Shown: positions 10,605-19,704 of the stretch, one piece after another | Numbering within the stretch: the stretch's first letter is position 1 | Layout: every line of letters starts with the position of its first letter | DNA from: Fonticella tunisiensis | GTDB lineage: Bacteria > Bacillota > Clostridia > Clostridiales > Caloramatoraceae | Reading direction: 5' to 3' | DNA: 54,150 nucleotides | Assembly (NCBI RefSeq): GCF_004364155.1 | Contig: NZ_SOAZ01000021.1 | Span: 1-54,150 of the forward strand | Made by a program: the position numbers and the translations under genes | Notes under the pieces: model-generated | What the model was told of the DNA's origin: nothing | Seen by the model: only the letters and a program-made list of their open reading frames with translations | The model's database searches: none

Positions 10605-11687
10605 TTAGTCAAGATAATCTTTTAATTTCTTACTTCTGCTTGGATGTCTTAATTTTCTAAGAGCTTTCGCCTCTATCTGTCTTATTCTTTCTCTTGTTAC
10701 CTTAAACTCTTTTCCAACCTCTTCCAAAGTTCTGGCTCTGCCATCATCCAGTCCAAACCTGAGCCTTAAAACCTTTTCTTCCCTTGGGGTTAAAGTATCA
10801 AGAACATCCATCAATTGTTCCTTAAGCATTGTATAGGCAGCAGCCTCAGCTGGTGCAGGGGCATCATCATCAGGAATGAAATCCCCAAGATGGCTGTCCT
10901 CTTCCTCACCGATTGGTGTTTCCAAAGACACAGGCTCCTGAGCTATCTTCATTATTTCCCTAACTTTATCAACTTCCATATTCATTTCCTTAGCAACTTC
11001 CTCAGGTAATGGTTCTCTCCCAAGCTCCTGAAGGAGCTGTCTTGAAACTCTTATAAGTTTATTTATAGTTTCAACCATATGAACTGGTATTCTAATTGTT
11101 CTGGCCTGATCAGCAATGGCTCTGGTTATTGCCTGTCTAATCCACCATGTTGCGTATGTTGAAAATTTGTATCCTTTTCTATAGTCAAACTTTTCAACCG
11201 CTTTTAGAAGTCCTAAATTGCCTTCCTGAATAAGATCCAGAAAAAGCATACCTCTTCCAACATACCTCTTCGCAATGCTTACTACAAGCCTTAAATTAGC
11301 TTCAGCAAGCTTTTTCTTAGCTTCCTGATCACCCTTTTCTATTCTTTTTGCCAGTTCAATTTCCTCATCTGCTGAAAGCAGAGGTACCTTGCCGATTTCT
11401 TTTAAATACATCCTTACAGGGTCATCAATGCTTATTCCTTCAGGAATTGAAAGTTCAATATCTTCTTCAAGGAGCTGTTCTGGATTAAAGTCATCAACAT
11501 CGCCAATAACCTCAATTCCCATAGACTCCAGAATCTCATAAATTTTTTCTATTTGCTCCGGGGATAGATCAACATCTTCCAAAGTATCCATTATTTCCTT
11601 GTATGTTAAAACACCGGATTTTTTCCCTTTATCAATCAACTGCTTTACTATTCCCATTTTAGCGTTATTTGAAGCTTCTTTTTTCAA
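10605..11687 (-). CDS. rpoD: Primary sigma factor SigA/RpoD, 360 aa
   Basis: The vegetative sigma-70 factor that directs RNA polymerase to TTGACA/TATAAT promoters. Region 1.1 is present at the N terminus, 1.2 with [17 protein letters not shown], region 2 with [20 protein letters not shown] and [18 protein letters not shown], region 3 with [12 protein letters not shown], and region 4.2 with [20 protein letters not shown]. Length and domains are standard. The start is TTG 11687, supported by a GGGAGG site eight bases upstream; the first in-frame ATG would cut into region 1.1. It follows dnaG by 22 bp, as in the classical macromolecular synthesis operon. Confidence 0.97.
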   Translation of the reverse strand: MKKEASNNAKMGIVKQLIDKGKKSGVLTYKEIMDTLEDVDLSPEQIEKIYEILESMGIEVIGDVDDFNPEQLLEEDIELSIPEGISIDDPVRMYLKEIGKVPLLSADEEIELAKRIEKGDQEAKKKLAEANLRLVVSIAKRYVGRGMLFLDLIQEGNLGLLKAVEKFDYRKGYKFSTYATWWIRQAITRAIADQARTIRIPVHMVETINKLIRVSRQLLQELGREPLPEEVAKEMNMEVDKVREIMKIAQEPVSLETPIGEEEDSHLGDFIPDDDAPAPAEAAAYTMLKEQLMDVLDTLTPREEKVLRLRFGLDDGRARTLEEVGKEFKVTRERIRQIEAKALRKLRHPSRSKKLKDYLD

Positions 11688-11709
11688 TTATACAACCTCC
11701 CTTCAATCC

Positions 11710-13491
11710 TTAGAGCATGGTAAGCTTATTGCGAAGTAATATCAATTCCTGCGATAATGCTGCTGATTTTATTATATCCTTTTCCTCTTCGTATTTTTTT
11801 ATGGACAAAGTTATTTCATTTATTCTATTTTCTATGTTTATCTTTTTGATTGTTTTAATATAATCATCAATAACTTTAAATTCATCTTCCTTTTCACCAT
11901 CATCAACAAAAATGCTTGAAACATCATCGATTTCGGTTTTGTCGTGAAAGTCCTTTAAAATATCGTTAGGAGTAAATTTCTCACCCTTTTCCTGTTTGTG
12001 GAATATAAGTTTTGCTGCTTTTTTAAAATGAAAAGTGATGAACTCGTCTGGATTTATTTTATTGCGTATATAGTCAAAATAATCCTTATTTAAAACCGAA
12101 AATTTTAAAAGCTGTCTTTCTGCTTTTTTGTATGCTGGTTCAATGACAACCGTATTTATCCTTATTACGTTGTCATTCAAATTTCTTTTATTATTTTTTC
12201 CCACTTTATATTGTTTAATTTTTCGAACCTGATCCAATATACTGTTTACATCAATTCCAGTTTCATCAGAGGTTTTAGAGGCATAGGCCTGAATTTCTAT
12301 TTCATTATCCAGCTTACTGATTATTGCGGCAACACTGTTGACAAATTCAGTTTTTTGTGTAGCGTCTTTAAGATTTTTTCCTTCTTTAGCCTTTAATATT
12401 CTATAGTCTATAACAGGAATAGCATTTTTAATAATTTTTTTAAATTCCTCAACTCCATAGGTCCTAATAAATTCATCGGGATCCTTTCCCCTTGGTATCA
12501 TAATTACCATTACATTGCATCCAACGGAAGATAATATATCAAGACCTCTAAGCGTTGCTGCTTGACCTGCAGCATCAGCATCATAGCATATATAAATATC
12601 CTTGCTGTAGCGCTTTAAAAGTTTTGCCTGTTCAAGGGTCATTGCTGTTCCAAGGGATGCAACAGCGTTTGTGATACCATGCTGATGAAGGGATATCAAA
12701 TCCATATAACCTTCTACTATTATTATGCTTTCTGGAATCCTGGGTTTTATAGCCATATTTAATCCATAAAGATTTGTTCCCTTAACAAAAACAGGTGTCT
12801 CAGGAGAATTCAAATACTTTGGTTTTGAGTCATCCATGACTCTTCCCCCAAAACCTATAACCCTTCCTTTTACATCAAAAACAGGAAACATTATTCTGTT
12901 TCTAAACTTGTCATAATAGCTGCTTTCCTTTTTAGAAAGCAGCCCGGCCATATAAACCAATTTTTCGCTATATCCCTTTAACTTAAGATATTTAAGTAGT
13001 GAGTCCCAACTATTCAGGCTATAGCCAAGGCCAAATTTTTTTATAGTTTTCCCATCAAGGTTCCTGTTTAACAAATAATTTAGGGGTTTTTCGTTTTCAA
13101 ATAAGTTTCTGAAATAGAACCTCGCTGCTTCGATATTTATTTCATACAGCTTATCCTTAAGCATTTGCTCCCTGACGGCTTCAGGGTTATCCGGTGTTCT
13201 TTCAAGCTTTATACCAACCCTGTCTCCAAGGTATCTAACCGCCTCGATAAAATCCAGGTTTCTTATACGCATTATGAACCCTATAACATTTCCTGATGCA
13301 CCACATCCAAAACAATGGAATAACTGTTTTTCAGAGGATACGCTCATGGAAGGTCCTTTGTCATTGTGAAAAGGGCAAACTCCCATGTAGCCTCTTCCAG
13401 ATCTTTTCAGTGGAACAAATTCCGATATCACATCTACAATATCATTGCTATCAATTATTTTCTCTATGACTTCTTCAGGAACTCGCCCCAT
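11710..13491 (-). CDS. dnaG: DNA primase, 593 aa
   Basis: Synthesises RNA primers at the replication fork with the DnaB helicase. It has the CHC2 zinc-binding domain (C39-x2-H42, C60-x2-C63 in CPFHNDKGPS...HCFGCGASGN), the RNA polymerase core, and a Toprim domain with IIVEGYMDLISLHQHG and YICYDADAAGQAA. The helical C-terminal helicase-interaction domain is poorly conserved, as usual. I chose ATG 13491 because AGGTGAT sits directly upstream; a TTG five codons earlier lacks a site. A TATAAT at 13530-13525 on the - strand may be its -10 box. It is the first gene of the dnaG-rpoD operon. Confidence 0.96.
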   Translation of the reverse strand: MGRVPEEVIEKIIDSNDIVDVISEFVPLKRSGRGYMGVCPFHNDKGPSMSVSSEKQLFHCFGCGASGNVIGFIMRIRNLDFIEAVRYLGDRVGIKLERTPDNPEAVREQMLKDKLYEINIEAARFYFRNLFENEKPLNYLLNRNLDGKTIKKFGLGYSLNSWDSLLKYLKLKGYSEKLVYMAGLLSKKESSYYDKFRNRIMFPVFDVKGRVIGFGGRVMDDSKPKYLNSPETPVFVKGTNLYGLNMAIKPRIPESIIIVEGYMDLISLHQHGITNAVASLGTAMTLEQAKLLKRYSKDIYICYDADAAGQAATLRGLDILSSVGCNVMVIMIPRGKDPDEFIRTYGVEEFKKIIKNAIPVIDYRILKAKEGKNLKDATQKTEFVNSVAAIISKLDNEIEIQAYASKTSDETGIDVNSILDQVRKIKQYKVGKNNKRNLNDNVIRINTVVIEPAYKKAERQLLKFSVLNKDYFDYIRNKINPDEFITFHFKKAAKLIFHKQEKGEKFTPNDILKDFHDKTEIDDVSSIFVDDGEKEDEFKVIDDYIKTIKKINIENRINEITLSIKKYEEEKDIIKSAALSQELILLRNKLTML

Positions 13492-13684
13492 GATATCACC
13501 TGACAATCTAATTAATATTTCTACATTATATTAAAATTTCCTTCTGAATACTTTTAAAAAGATAAAACATGGTTCATAAAGTGTTACATAAATCCATTTT
13601 TTAAACAAAAGAATCAAACTATGTTTTGACACAAGTACATTATATTCGACATAAACTATCTTAATCCTTCTTGTTTAAAAAAAT

Positions 13685-14689
13685 TTAATAATTTTTCTTC
13701 CAAGGATGAGGCACAAATATGTTCATATATTCAGTTATTGCGAACCTGTCAGTCATCCCTGCAATATAGTCACATACAACCCTTTCCAAACCCCACTCTT
13801 CAATCTTTTTAATGTATTCCTCAGGCATTCTATCCGGATGCTGCTTATAATAATTGAAAAGTTCTTCAACACAGTGCATGGCTTTTTCTTCTTCCTTTTT
13901 AGCATTTGAACCTATATACACATTTTTGAACATAAACCTTCTAAGCTCCCAGGTTGCTTCCCCAATTGGACCATCAAACTTAATCTCTCCAAATTTTAAA
14001 GCATGATTTACAATAGCTGTTATCATGGTATTCAATCTCTCTGAATGGCTTCTTCCGAGAGTATCTATGCATTCCTTTGGTATATCTTCAAGGGAAATTA
14101 TACCCGCCCTTATGGCATCATCTATGTCATGGTTAATATAAGCTATTTTATCTGAGAGTTTAACTATCTTTCCCTCGTTGGTCTTCGGTATAAGGTCACC
14201 TGAGTGGCACAATATACCATCCCTTACCTCTCCTGTTAAATTAAGCCCTTTGCTCTTCTCAAGATAATCTACAACTCTAAGGCTTTGCTCATTATGCCTG
14301 AAGCCTTCTTTTGCTATCTCGTTTAAAACTCTTTCGCCTGTATGGCCAAAGGGAGTGTGCCCAAGGTCGTGGCCCAGTGCAATTGCTTCAGTTAAGTCTT
14401 CATTCAAACCAATAGCCCTTGCCATAGTCCTTGCAATTTGGGAAACTTCGAGGGTATGTGTAAGTCTGGTTCTATAATGATCACCTTCAGGTGCTATAAA
14501 AACCTGAGTTTTATGCTTAAGCCTTCTGAAAGACTTGGAATGAATTATTCTATCCCTATCTCTTTGAAATTCAGTCCGTATTTCACATTTATCCTCACTT
14601 CGTAACCTTCCAACAGTATTTTTGCTTAATGTAGCAAGAGGAGAAAGTATTTTTTCTTCCAGCTTTTCATATTTTTCTCTAATATTCAT
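13685..14689 (-). CDS. dgt: dGTP triphosphohydrolase-like HD protein, 334 aa
   Basis: HD-superfamily deoxynucleoside triphosphate triphosphohydrolase, which splits dNTP into deoxynucleoside and tripolyphosphate and so shapes dNTP pools. The family opening is present: RSEDKCEIRTEFQRDRDRII, then HSKSFRRLKHKTQVF, TRLTHTLEVSQIAR, and the HD motif in ALGHDLGHTPFGHTGE. The shorter 334-residue form matches the clostridial type II group often placed next to dnaG. ATG 14689 with a GGTGATGG site is preferred over the GTG three codons upstream. The 178-bp gap to dnaG is AT-rich and may hold a dnaG promoter. Confidence 0.9.
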   Translation of the reverse strand: MNIREKYEKLEEKILSPLATLSKNTVGRLRSEDKCEIRTEFQRDRDRIIHSKSFRRLKHKTQVFIAPEGDHYRTRLTHTLEVSQIARTMARAIGLNEDLTEAIALGHDLGHTPFGHTGERVLNEIAKEGFRHNEQSLRVVDYLEKSKGLNLTGEVRDGILCHSGDLIPKTNEGKIVKLSDKIAYINHDIDDAIRAGIISLEDIPKECIDTLGRSHSERLNTMITAIVNHALKFGEIKFDGPIGEATWELRRFMFKNVYIGSNAKKEEEKAMHCVEELFNYYKQHPDRMPEEYIKKIEEWGLERVVCDYIAGMTDRFAITEYMNIFVPHPWKKNY

Positions 14690-14878
14690 AACCATCACCG
14701 CTTTTAAAAATAAATTCTATATATAATATACAACATCAATGTCAATATCCCTTCTTTATCGTTTACAAAAATTATTTATGCTTTATCTTGTATCATCTTA
14801 AGGATACTTTATAATACTCAGTATTTATCATTTTTTCATAAAATAACAAATTTTATACAATTAGATATTAAAGGGCTC

Positions 14879-14907
14879 GTATAAATGCTGTTTTATTTTC
14901 ATATACT
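14879..14907 (+). promoter_or_regulatory. Sigma-E-like sporulation promoter for the cotS-like gene
   Basis: GTATAAA at 14879-14885 and CATATACT at 14900-14907 are 14 bp apart and resemble the SigE consensus (about GMATATT, 14 bp, CATACAnT). They lie 28 bp upstream of the coat-protein start. This is a motif match only. Confidence 0.45.
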
Positions 14908-14935
14908 TCAATAGCAAGTTCTATGAGGTGAGTAA

Positions 14936-16012
14936 ATGGATTATTTTCCATTAGAATCAAGCAAAGATATATTATCCATAGATGAAATAAAGGAAAAAGT
15001 TTTAATCAATTACAATTTAAATGTCCTCAACATAGAAAATATTAAGTATAAAGACACTTCAAAACCTAGAGCTGTGTTTAAGGTTAGCACCGACAGGGGA
15101 GTAAAATGCCTTAAAAAAGTATACTATGATGAACCTACCTTGCTTTTTATTTACTCTGTCATTGAATGGCTTAATTTTAAAGGTGTAATATCCCCTAGAT
15201 TTATTTCAACGAAAAAAGGACTTAAATATGTAAGATATAAAAATAGCCTATACTTGTTAACGGACTGGATAGAAGGAAGGAAATGTGATTACGATAATAT
15301 CGAAGATCTTAAACTGGCTTCTGAAAATCTTGCCAGAATTCATTTGTACTCATATATGTTCAGCCCCATAGAAGGCAGCAGAATTCCAAAATCAGAAAGT
15401 GATTTTGTTCAAAGCCTCAATAAGCATTTTCTTCAGCTTCTTGAACTTTCAAATAAAGCTTTTATCCTTAAGGACAAGTTCTCACGTTTATTTCTGGATA
15501 ATTTTGATTACAATATTGAAAAAGCTCAAGAAAGCGTTTATTTGATTTCGCTAATAGACTTTTCTAGAGACTTTGGTGACAGAGTAAGTAAAAAAGCCAT
15601 ATGCCATCTTGATTATGTTAATAAAAATATAATCATCACACCTGAAAATAAACTTGTAGTAATAGACTTTGACAGGACTGCAATAGACATGCCTCTTCAT
15701 GATTTAATATATTATTTTAGAAGGATATTGAAAAGAGAAAACACTTCCTGGAACTTTGAAATATTTAAGACTGCAATTGAAAGTTATGAAAGGGTTCGTA
15801 AAATGAGTTATAGTGAACATGTTGCTCTTCTGGCAGCTTTAATGTTCCCTCATAAGTTCTGGAAGGTTTCAAGGGATTACTATAGAAATAGAAAAGAGTG
15901 CAATAGGGATGCATTTATTACTATATTGAAAAAAATCTCAGCTCAGCAGGAAAAACATGATCTGTTCTGCAATCAGTTTAAAATTTACATTGAAGAAAAA
16001 TTTAAGGAGTAG
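14936..16012 (+). CDS. CotS family spore coat protein (APH-fold kinase-like), 358 aa
   Basis: Belongs to the CotS/YutH/CotI group of spore proteins with an aminoglycoside-phosphotransferase fold. The N-lobe has FKVSTDRGVKCLKKVYYDEP with a candidate ATP-contact lysine pair, the hinge region has YLLTDWIEGRKCDYDN, the catalytic-loop equivalent is AICHLDYVNKNIIIT, and the metal-binding equivalent is LVVIDFDRTAIDMPLHDL. A late PHKFWKVSRDYY segment is typical of CotS proteins. Whether it phosphorylates anything is unknown. ATG 14936 has a GAGGTGAG site. It is a lone + strand gene between dgt and ppdK and shares its terminator with ppdK. Confidence 0.85.
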   Translation: MDYFPLESSKDILSIDEIKEKVLINYNLNVLNIENIKYKDTSKPRAVFKVSTDRGVKCLKKVYYDEPTLLFIYSVIEWLNFKGVISPRFISTKKGLKYVRYKNSLYLLTDWIEGRKCDYDNIEDLKLASENLARIHLYSYMFSPIEGSRIPKSESDFVQSLNKHFLQLLELSNKAFILKDKFSRLFLDNFDYNIEKAQESVYLISLIDFSRDFGDRVSKKAICHLDYVNKNIIITPENKLVVIDFDRTAIDMPLHDLIYYFRRILKRENTSWNFEIFKTAIESYERVRKMSYSEHVALLAALMFPHKFWKVSRDYYRNRKECNRDAFITILKKISAQQEKHDLFCNQFKIYIEEKFKE

Positions 16013-16032
16013 CATACGCTACTCCTTAAATT
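15999..16032. terminator. Bidirectional terminator between the cotS-like gene and ppdK
   Basis: The perfect 15-bp arms AATTTAAGGAGTAGC and GCTACTCCTTAAATT have a 4-base loop. The structure overlaps the stop codons of both convergent genes. The A/T flanks are short, so efficiency is uncertain. Confidence 0.75.
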
Positions 16033-18667
16033 ATCTAGGATTCTTAACCTGAGCCTGAGCTGCAGCAAGCCTTGCTATAGGAACTCTAAATGGTGAACAT
16101 GATACATAGTCAAGTCCCGTATTATGGCAAAACTCTACGGATGATGGATCTCCACCATGTTCCCCACAGATACCGAGCTTCAACTCCGGCCTTGTAACTC
16201 TGCCAAGTTCGGATGCCATTTTAACAAGTTTACCAACGCCGGTTTGATCTAACTTCTGGAATGGGTCAAATTCAAATATTTTCTTATCATAGTAATCCTT
16301 TAAGAATTTTCCGGCATCGTCCCTTGAAAATCCAAATGTCATTTGTGTTAGGTCATTAGTACCGAATGAGAAGAATTCAGCTTCCTTGGCTATTTCATCT
16401 GCAGTTAAAGCCGCCCTGGGTATCTCAATCATCGTTCCAACCTGGTACTTGAGTTCTACTCCAGCCTTCTCAATTATTTCATTGGCTGTTCTAACTATTA
16501 TATCTTTCACATATTTTAATTCCTTAATTTCCCCAACCAGAGGAATCATTATTTCAGGTACAATATTATATCCAAGCCTCTTTTTAACATCTATGGCAGC
16601 TTCGATTATTGCCCTTGTCTGCATTTCAGCTATTTCGGGATAAGTTACTGCAAGCCTGCATCCCCTGTGACCCAGCATTGGGTTAAATTCATGAAGTCCC
16701 TCAACGGTAGCCTTTAATTCATCAAATGTAATGCCCATTGTCTCAGCTAATTCCCTGATATCATCGTCCTCCTGTGGAAGGAATTCATGCAGCGGTGGGT
16801 CAAGAAGCCTTATTGTTACAGGCCTTCCTTCCATTGCTTCGTAGATTTTTATAAAATCACTCTTTTGCATCGGAAGAAGCTTTTCAAGTGCTGCTTTTCT
16901 CTGCTCCTCTGTCTTAGCAACTATCATTTCTCTAACTGCTGGTATTCTATCCTCTTCAAAGAACATGTGCTCAGTTCTACAGAGTCCTATACCTTCTGCA
17001 CCAAACTTAACAGCCTGAGCAGCATCCTTTGGAGTATCGGCATTTGTCCTAACCTTTAATTTTCTTATTTTATCTGCCCATGACATAAATGTTCCGAAGT
17101 ATCCTGAAATTTCCGGTTCAACAGTCTTGATCTTCTGTCCGTATACCTTTCCTGTGCTTCCATCTATTGATATGTAGTCACCTTCATTTATTCTAAGGTC
17201 TCCAACGGTCATATATTTTTCTTCTTCTCTTATCTTAAGTTCACCGCATCCTGCAACACAGCACTTGCCCATGCCTCTCGCAACTACAGCTGCATGTGAA
17301 GTCATTCCTCCTCTTGCAGTAAGTATCCCTTCTGCTGCAACCATACCTTCTATGTCTTCAGGTGAAGTTTCAGTTCTAACAAGTATAACCCTTTCTCCTG
17401 CTGCTTTATGTTCCTTTGCATCTTCTGCTGTAAAGTATACCCTTCCGTATGCAGCTCCTGGAGATGCTGGAAGTCCCTTTGCTATTTCCTTGGCATTTTT
17501 AAGTTCTTCCTGATCAAAGGTTGGGTGGAGAAGCTGATCAAGTTGCTTGGGTTCAACCTTCAGAATAGCTTCTTCTTCTGTGATTAATCCTTCCTCAACT
17601 AAATCCACCGCTATCTTAAGGGCTGCCTGTGCTGTTCTCTTTCCATTTCTTGTCTGAAGAAAGTACAGTTTTCCCTGTTCTATTGTAAATTCCATATCCT
17701 GCATGTCTTTGTAATGTTTTTCAAGTAATTTGGCTATTCTCACGAATTCGTTATAACAATTTGGCATAACTTCTTTTAACGTATTTATATCCTGTGGAGT
17801 TCTAATACCAGCAACAACGTCCTCACCCTGTGCATTTATCAAGTATTCACCGAATATTTTATTTTCTCCTGTAGCAGGGTTTCTTGTAAATGCAACCCCT
17901 GTACCCGAAGTTTCGCCCATGTTGCCAAATACCATCTGCTGAACATTAACAGCTGTTCCCCAGTCTCCTGGAATATCATTTAACCTTCTATATACTATTG
18001 CTCTTGGATTATTCCATGAACGGAAAACAGCCTTTACAGCTTCTAAAAGCTGCTCTCTTGGATCCGATGGAAAGTCGGTTCCTTTTTCTGACCTGTAAAG
18101 TTCCTTATATCTTCTTACAACCTCTTTTAAATTTTCAGCTGATAAATCAGTATCATACTTCGCACCATTTTCCTCTTTAACCGCATCAAGTATGCTTTCA
18201 AACTTGTTTTTATCGATTTCCATAACCACGTCACTGAACATCTGTATAAATCTTCTATAGCTGTCATATGCAAACCTTTCATTATTAGAAAGTTTAGCAA
18301 TTCCAACCACTGTTTCATCATTCAATCCGAGATTCAGTATAGTGTCCATCATTCCCGGCATTGATGCCCTTGCTCCTGAGCGAACTGATACAAGCAATGG
18401 GTTTGAAGGATCACCAAACTTTTTTCCAGTAATCCCCTCAAGCTTAACAAGATGCTCAAATATCTGCTCTTTAATCTCATCAGAAATTACTTGACCATCT
18501 TCATAATATTTATTACAGGCTTCAGTAGTTACAGTGAAGCCCTGTGGAATTGGAAGTCCTATATTTGTCATTTCTGCAAGGTTTGCACCCTTACCTCCAA
18601 GTAGATTTCTCATACTTGCGTTACCTTCACTAAAGAGATAAACATATTTTTTTACCTGATTGTGCAT
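16031..18667 (-). CDS. ppdK: Pyruvate, phosphate dikinase, 878 aa
   Basis: Interconverts pyruvate + ATP + Pi with PEP + AMP + PPi. In clostridia it serves PEP synthesis or PPi-linked glycolysis. It has the N-terminal ATP-grasp domain (LLGGKGANLAEMTNIGLPIP; QMVFGNMGETSGTGVAFTRN), the central swivelling phospho-His domain with GGMTSHAAVVARGMGKCC (His near residue 455), and a TIM barrel with GAEGIGLCRTEHMFFE, MLGHRGCRL and SFGTNDLTQMTFGFSRDD. Length is standard. ATG 18667 has an AGGGGGTTTTTTTA site. A CcpN-type regulator lies directly upstream on the same strand, which suggests carbon-source control of gluconeogenic flux (inference). Confidence 0.97.
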   Translation of the reverse strand: MHNQVKKYVYLFSEGNASMRNLLGGKGANLAEMTNIGLPIPQGFTVTTEACNKYYEDGQVISDEIKEQIFEHLVKLEGITGKKFGDPSNPLLVSVRSGARASMPGMMDTILNLGLNDETVVGIAKLSNNERFAYDSYRRFIQMFSDVVMEIDKNKFESILDAVKEENGAKYDTDLSAENLKEVVRRYKELYRSEKGTDFPSDPREQLLEAVKAVFRSWNNPRAIVYRRLNDIPGDWGTAVNVQQMVFGNMGETSGTGVAFTRNPATGENKIFGEYLINAQGEDVVAGIRTPQDINTLKEVMPNCYNEFVRIAKLLEKHYKDMQDMEFTIEQGKLYFLQTRNGKRTAQAALKIAVDLVEEGLITEEEAILKVEPKQLDQLLHPTFDQEELKNAKEIAKGLPASPGAAYGRVYFTAEDAKEHKAAGERVILVRTETSPEDIEGMVAAEGILTARGGMTSHAAVVARGMGKCCVAGCGELKIREEEKYMTVGDLRINEGDYISIDGSTGKVYGQKIKTVEPEISGYFGTFMSWADKIRKLKVRTNADTPKDAAQAVKFGAEGIGLCRTEHMFFEEDRIPAVREMIVAKTEEQRKAALEKLLPMQKSDFIKIYEAMEGRPVTIRLLDPPLHEFLPQEDDDIRELAETMGITFDELKATVEGLHEFNPMLGHRGCRLAVTYPEIAEMQTRAIIEAAIDVKKRLGYNIVPEIMIPLVGEIKELKYVKDIIVRTANEIIEKAGVELKYQVGTMIEIPRAALTADEIAKEAEFFSFGTNDLTQMTFGFSRDDAGKFLKDYYDKKIFEFDPFQKLDQTGVGKLVKMASELGRVTRPELKLGICGEHGGDPSSVEFCHNTGLDYVSCSPFRVPIARLAAAQAQVKNPR

Positions 18668-18683
18668 TAAAAAAACCCCCTAT

Positions 18684-18711
18684 CTTATATGTATATTATT
18701 AGATTAGCCAA
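18684..18711 (-). promoter_or_regulatory. Candidate ppdK promoter
   Basis: On the - strand TTGGCT (18711-18706) and TATAAG (18689-18684) are 16 bp apart and would give a leader of roughly 10-15 bases. Just upstream, GGGACA (18738-18733) and TGTTCCC (18727-18721) form an imperfect inverted repeat that could be an operator. Confidence 0.4.
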
Positions 18712-18781
18712 CCAACCCTGGGGAACATTTTTTGTCCCAATTACTTGCAAATGCTTCTATTTTTTCATCGATATACCAATA

Positions 18782-19426
18782 TCAATTACCTGAACCAAGC
18801 TTAACAAAAAGTTTAGTAATATTTGTTTTAGAAACTTTACCTGTTATCTTTAAAATGTCTTTCCCATCTTCTGTCACAGTTTTCTCTATCACGGGCAAAC
18901 TGTCCACTTCATGTTCTATTATCTTCTTGGCAGCTTCATATGCTGTATCATTATCAGTTACTGTGACGATATTTGGCATTCTTGTCATAATTATACCAAC
19001 TGGAACTTTATGTATATCAGTGTTTCCTAAAGCGATCTTTAGAAAATCCTTCCTGGATACTGCACCTGTTAAATGGCCATTATTAGTTACAAATATAGTA
19101 CCAGCATCCTCCAAAAAAAGCTGCACAATTGCATCATACACAGTTGTATCCTCAGTCACTACTGCTGGTTTTGTTTTAATTTCGGCTACTTTGACCTCTT
19201 TAATATAGTCATATATTATACTATTACCACCTCGCTTTGAGTATAAATAACCAACCTTTGGCCTCGCTTCTAAAATTCCTGTCATAGTTAATATAGCAAG
19301 ATCAGGCCTTAGCGCAGCCCTGGTAACACTTAACTTCTCAGCAAGTTTTTCGCTTGTTATAGGCTGATTTTTTTTAACAAGTTCAATTATTTCTTCTTGA
19401 CGTTTTGTAAGTTTTATAATAACCAC
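18782..19426 (-). CDS. ccpN: CcpN-type transcriptional regulator (HTH plus two CBS domains), 214 aa
   Basis: The N-terminal winged-helix segment (LTKRQEEIIELVKKNQPITS...LSVTRAALRPDLAILTMTGI) and the linker EARPKVGYLYS match CcpN closely. Two CBS domains follow (about 75-130 and 140-200), with VTEDTTVYDAIVQLFLEDAGTIFVTN-type and TVTDNDTAYEAAKKIIEHEVDSLPV-type sequences cut here for length. CcpN represses gluconeogenic genes and senses ATP/ADP through its CBS pair. The start is ambiguous: GTG 19426 follows GAGAG closely, and no better in-frame ATG exists. It lies 114 bp upstream of ppdK, where Bacilli have the PPDK-regulatory protein yqfL instead. Confidence 0.87.
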   Translation of the reverse strand: MVIIKLTKRQEEIIELVKKNQPITSEKLAEKLSVTRAALRPDLAILTMTGILEARPKVGYLYSKRGGNSIIYDYIKEVKVAEIKTKPAVVTEDTTVYDAIVQLFLEDAGTIFVTNNGHLTGAVSRKDFLKIALGNTDIHKVPVGIIMTRMPNIVTVTDNDTAYEAAKKIIEHEVDSLPVIEKTVTEDGKDILKITGKVSKTNITKLFVKLGSGN

Positions 19427-19427
19427 C

Positions 19428-19503
19428 TCTCTGCATATGGTATCAATAACAAAATATTACATATATTATATATTATTATATTGATGCAGAGATTTAATTA
19501 CAA
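19428..19503 (-). promoter_or_regulatory. ccpN promoter with paired 9-bp inverted elements
   Basis: On the - strand TTGTAA (19503-19498), a 17-bp spacer and TATAAT (19480-19475) form a good sigma-A promoter. TCTCTGCAT lies inside the spacer (19492-19484). Its exact reverse complement ATGCAGAGA lies over the ribosome binding site (19436-19428), 56 bp away centre to centre. Positioned like this, the pair could be an autoregulatory operator. Confidence 0.6.
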
Positions 19504-19655
19504 TAAATTTTTTTTAATATAACATTTTGTCATATTTTTTATGTATATTTGCTACATTAATACTATACAAAACGTCAATCAGTCAAAAACAACAGATAAA
19601 TTTCTATAAAAATATTTTATATAATTTTTGGAAATTTTTCAATATTCATTATAGA

Positions 19656-19704
19656 AAAAAATAAAGAATAAGTCAGATTTTACTGACTTATTCTTTATTT
19701 TTTT
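19656..19704 (-). terminator. Terminator after the DUF4342 gene
   Basis: A long stem pairs AATAAAGAATAAGTCAG (19660-19676) with CTGACTTATTCTTTATT (19683-19699) and has runs of A or T on both sides. The gene's stop codon lies inside the stem. Confidence 0.85.
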
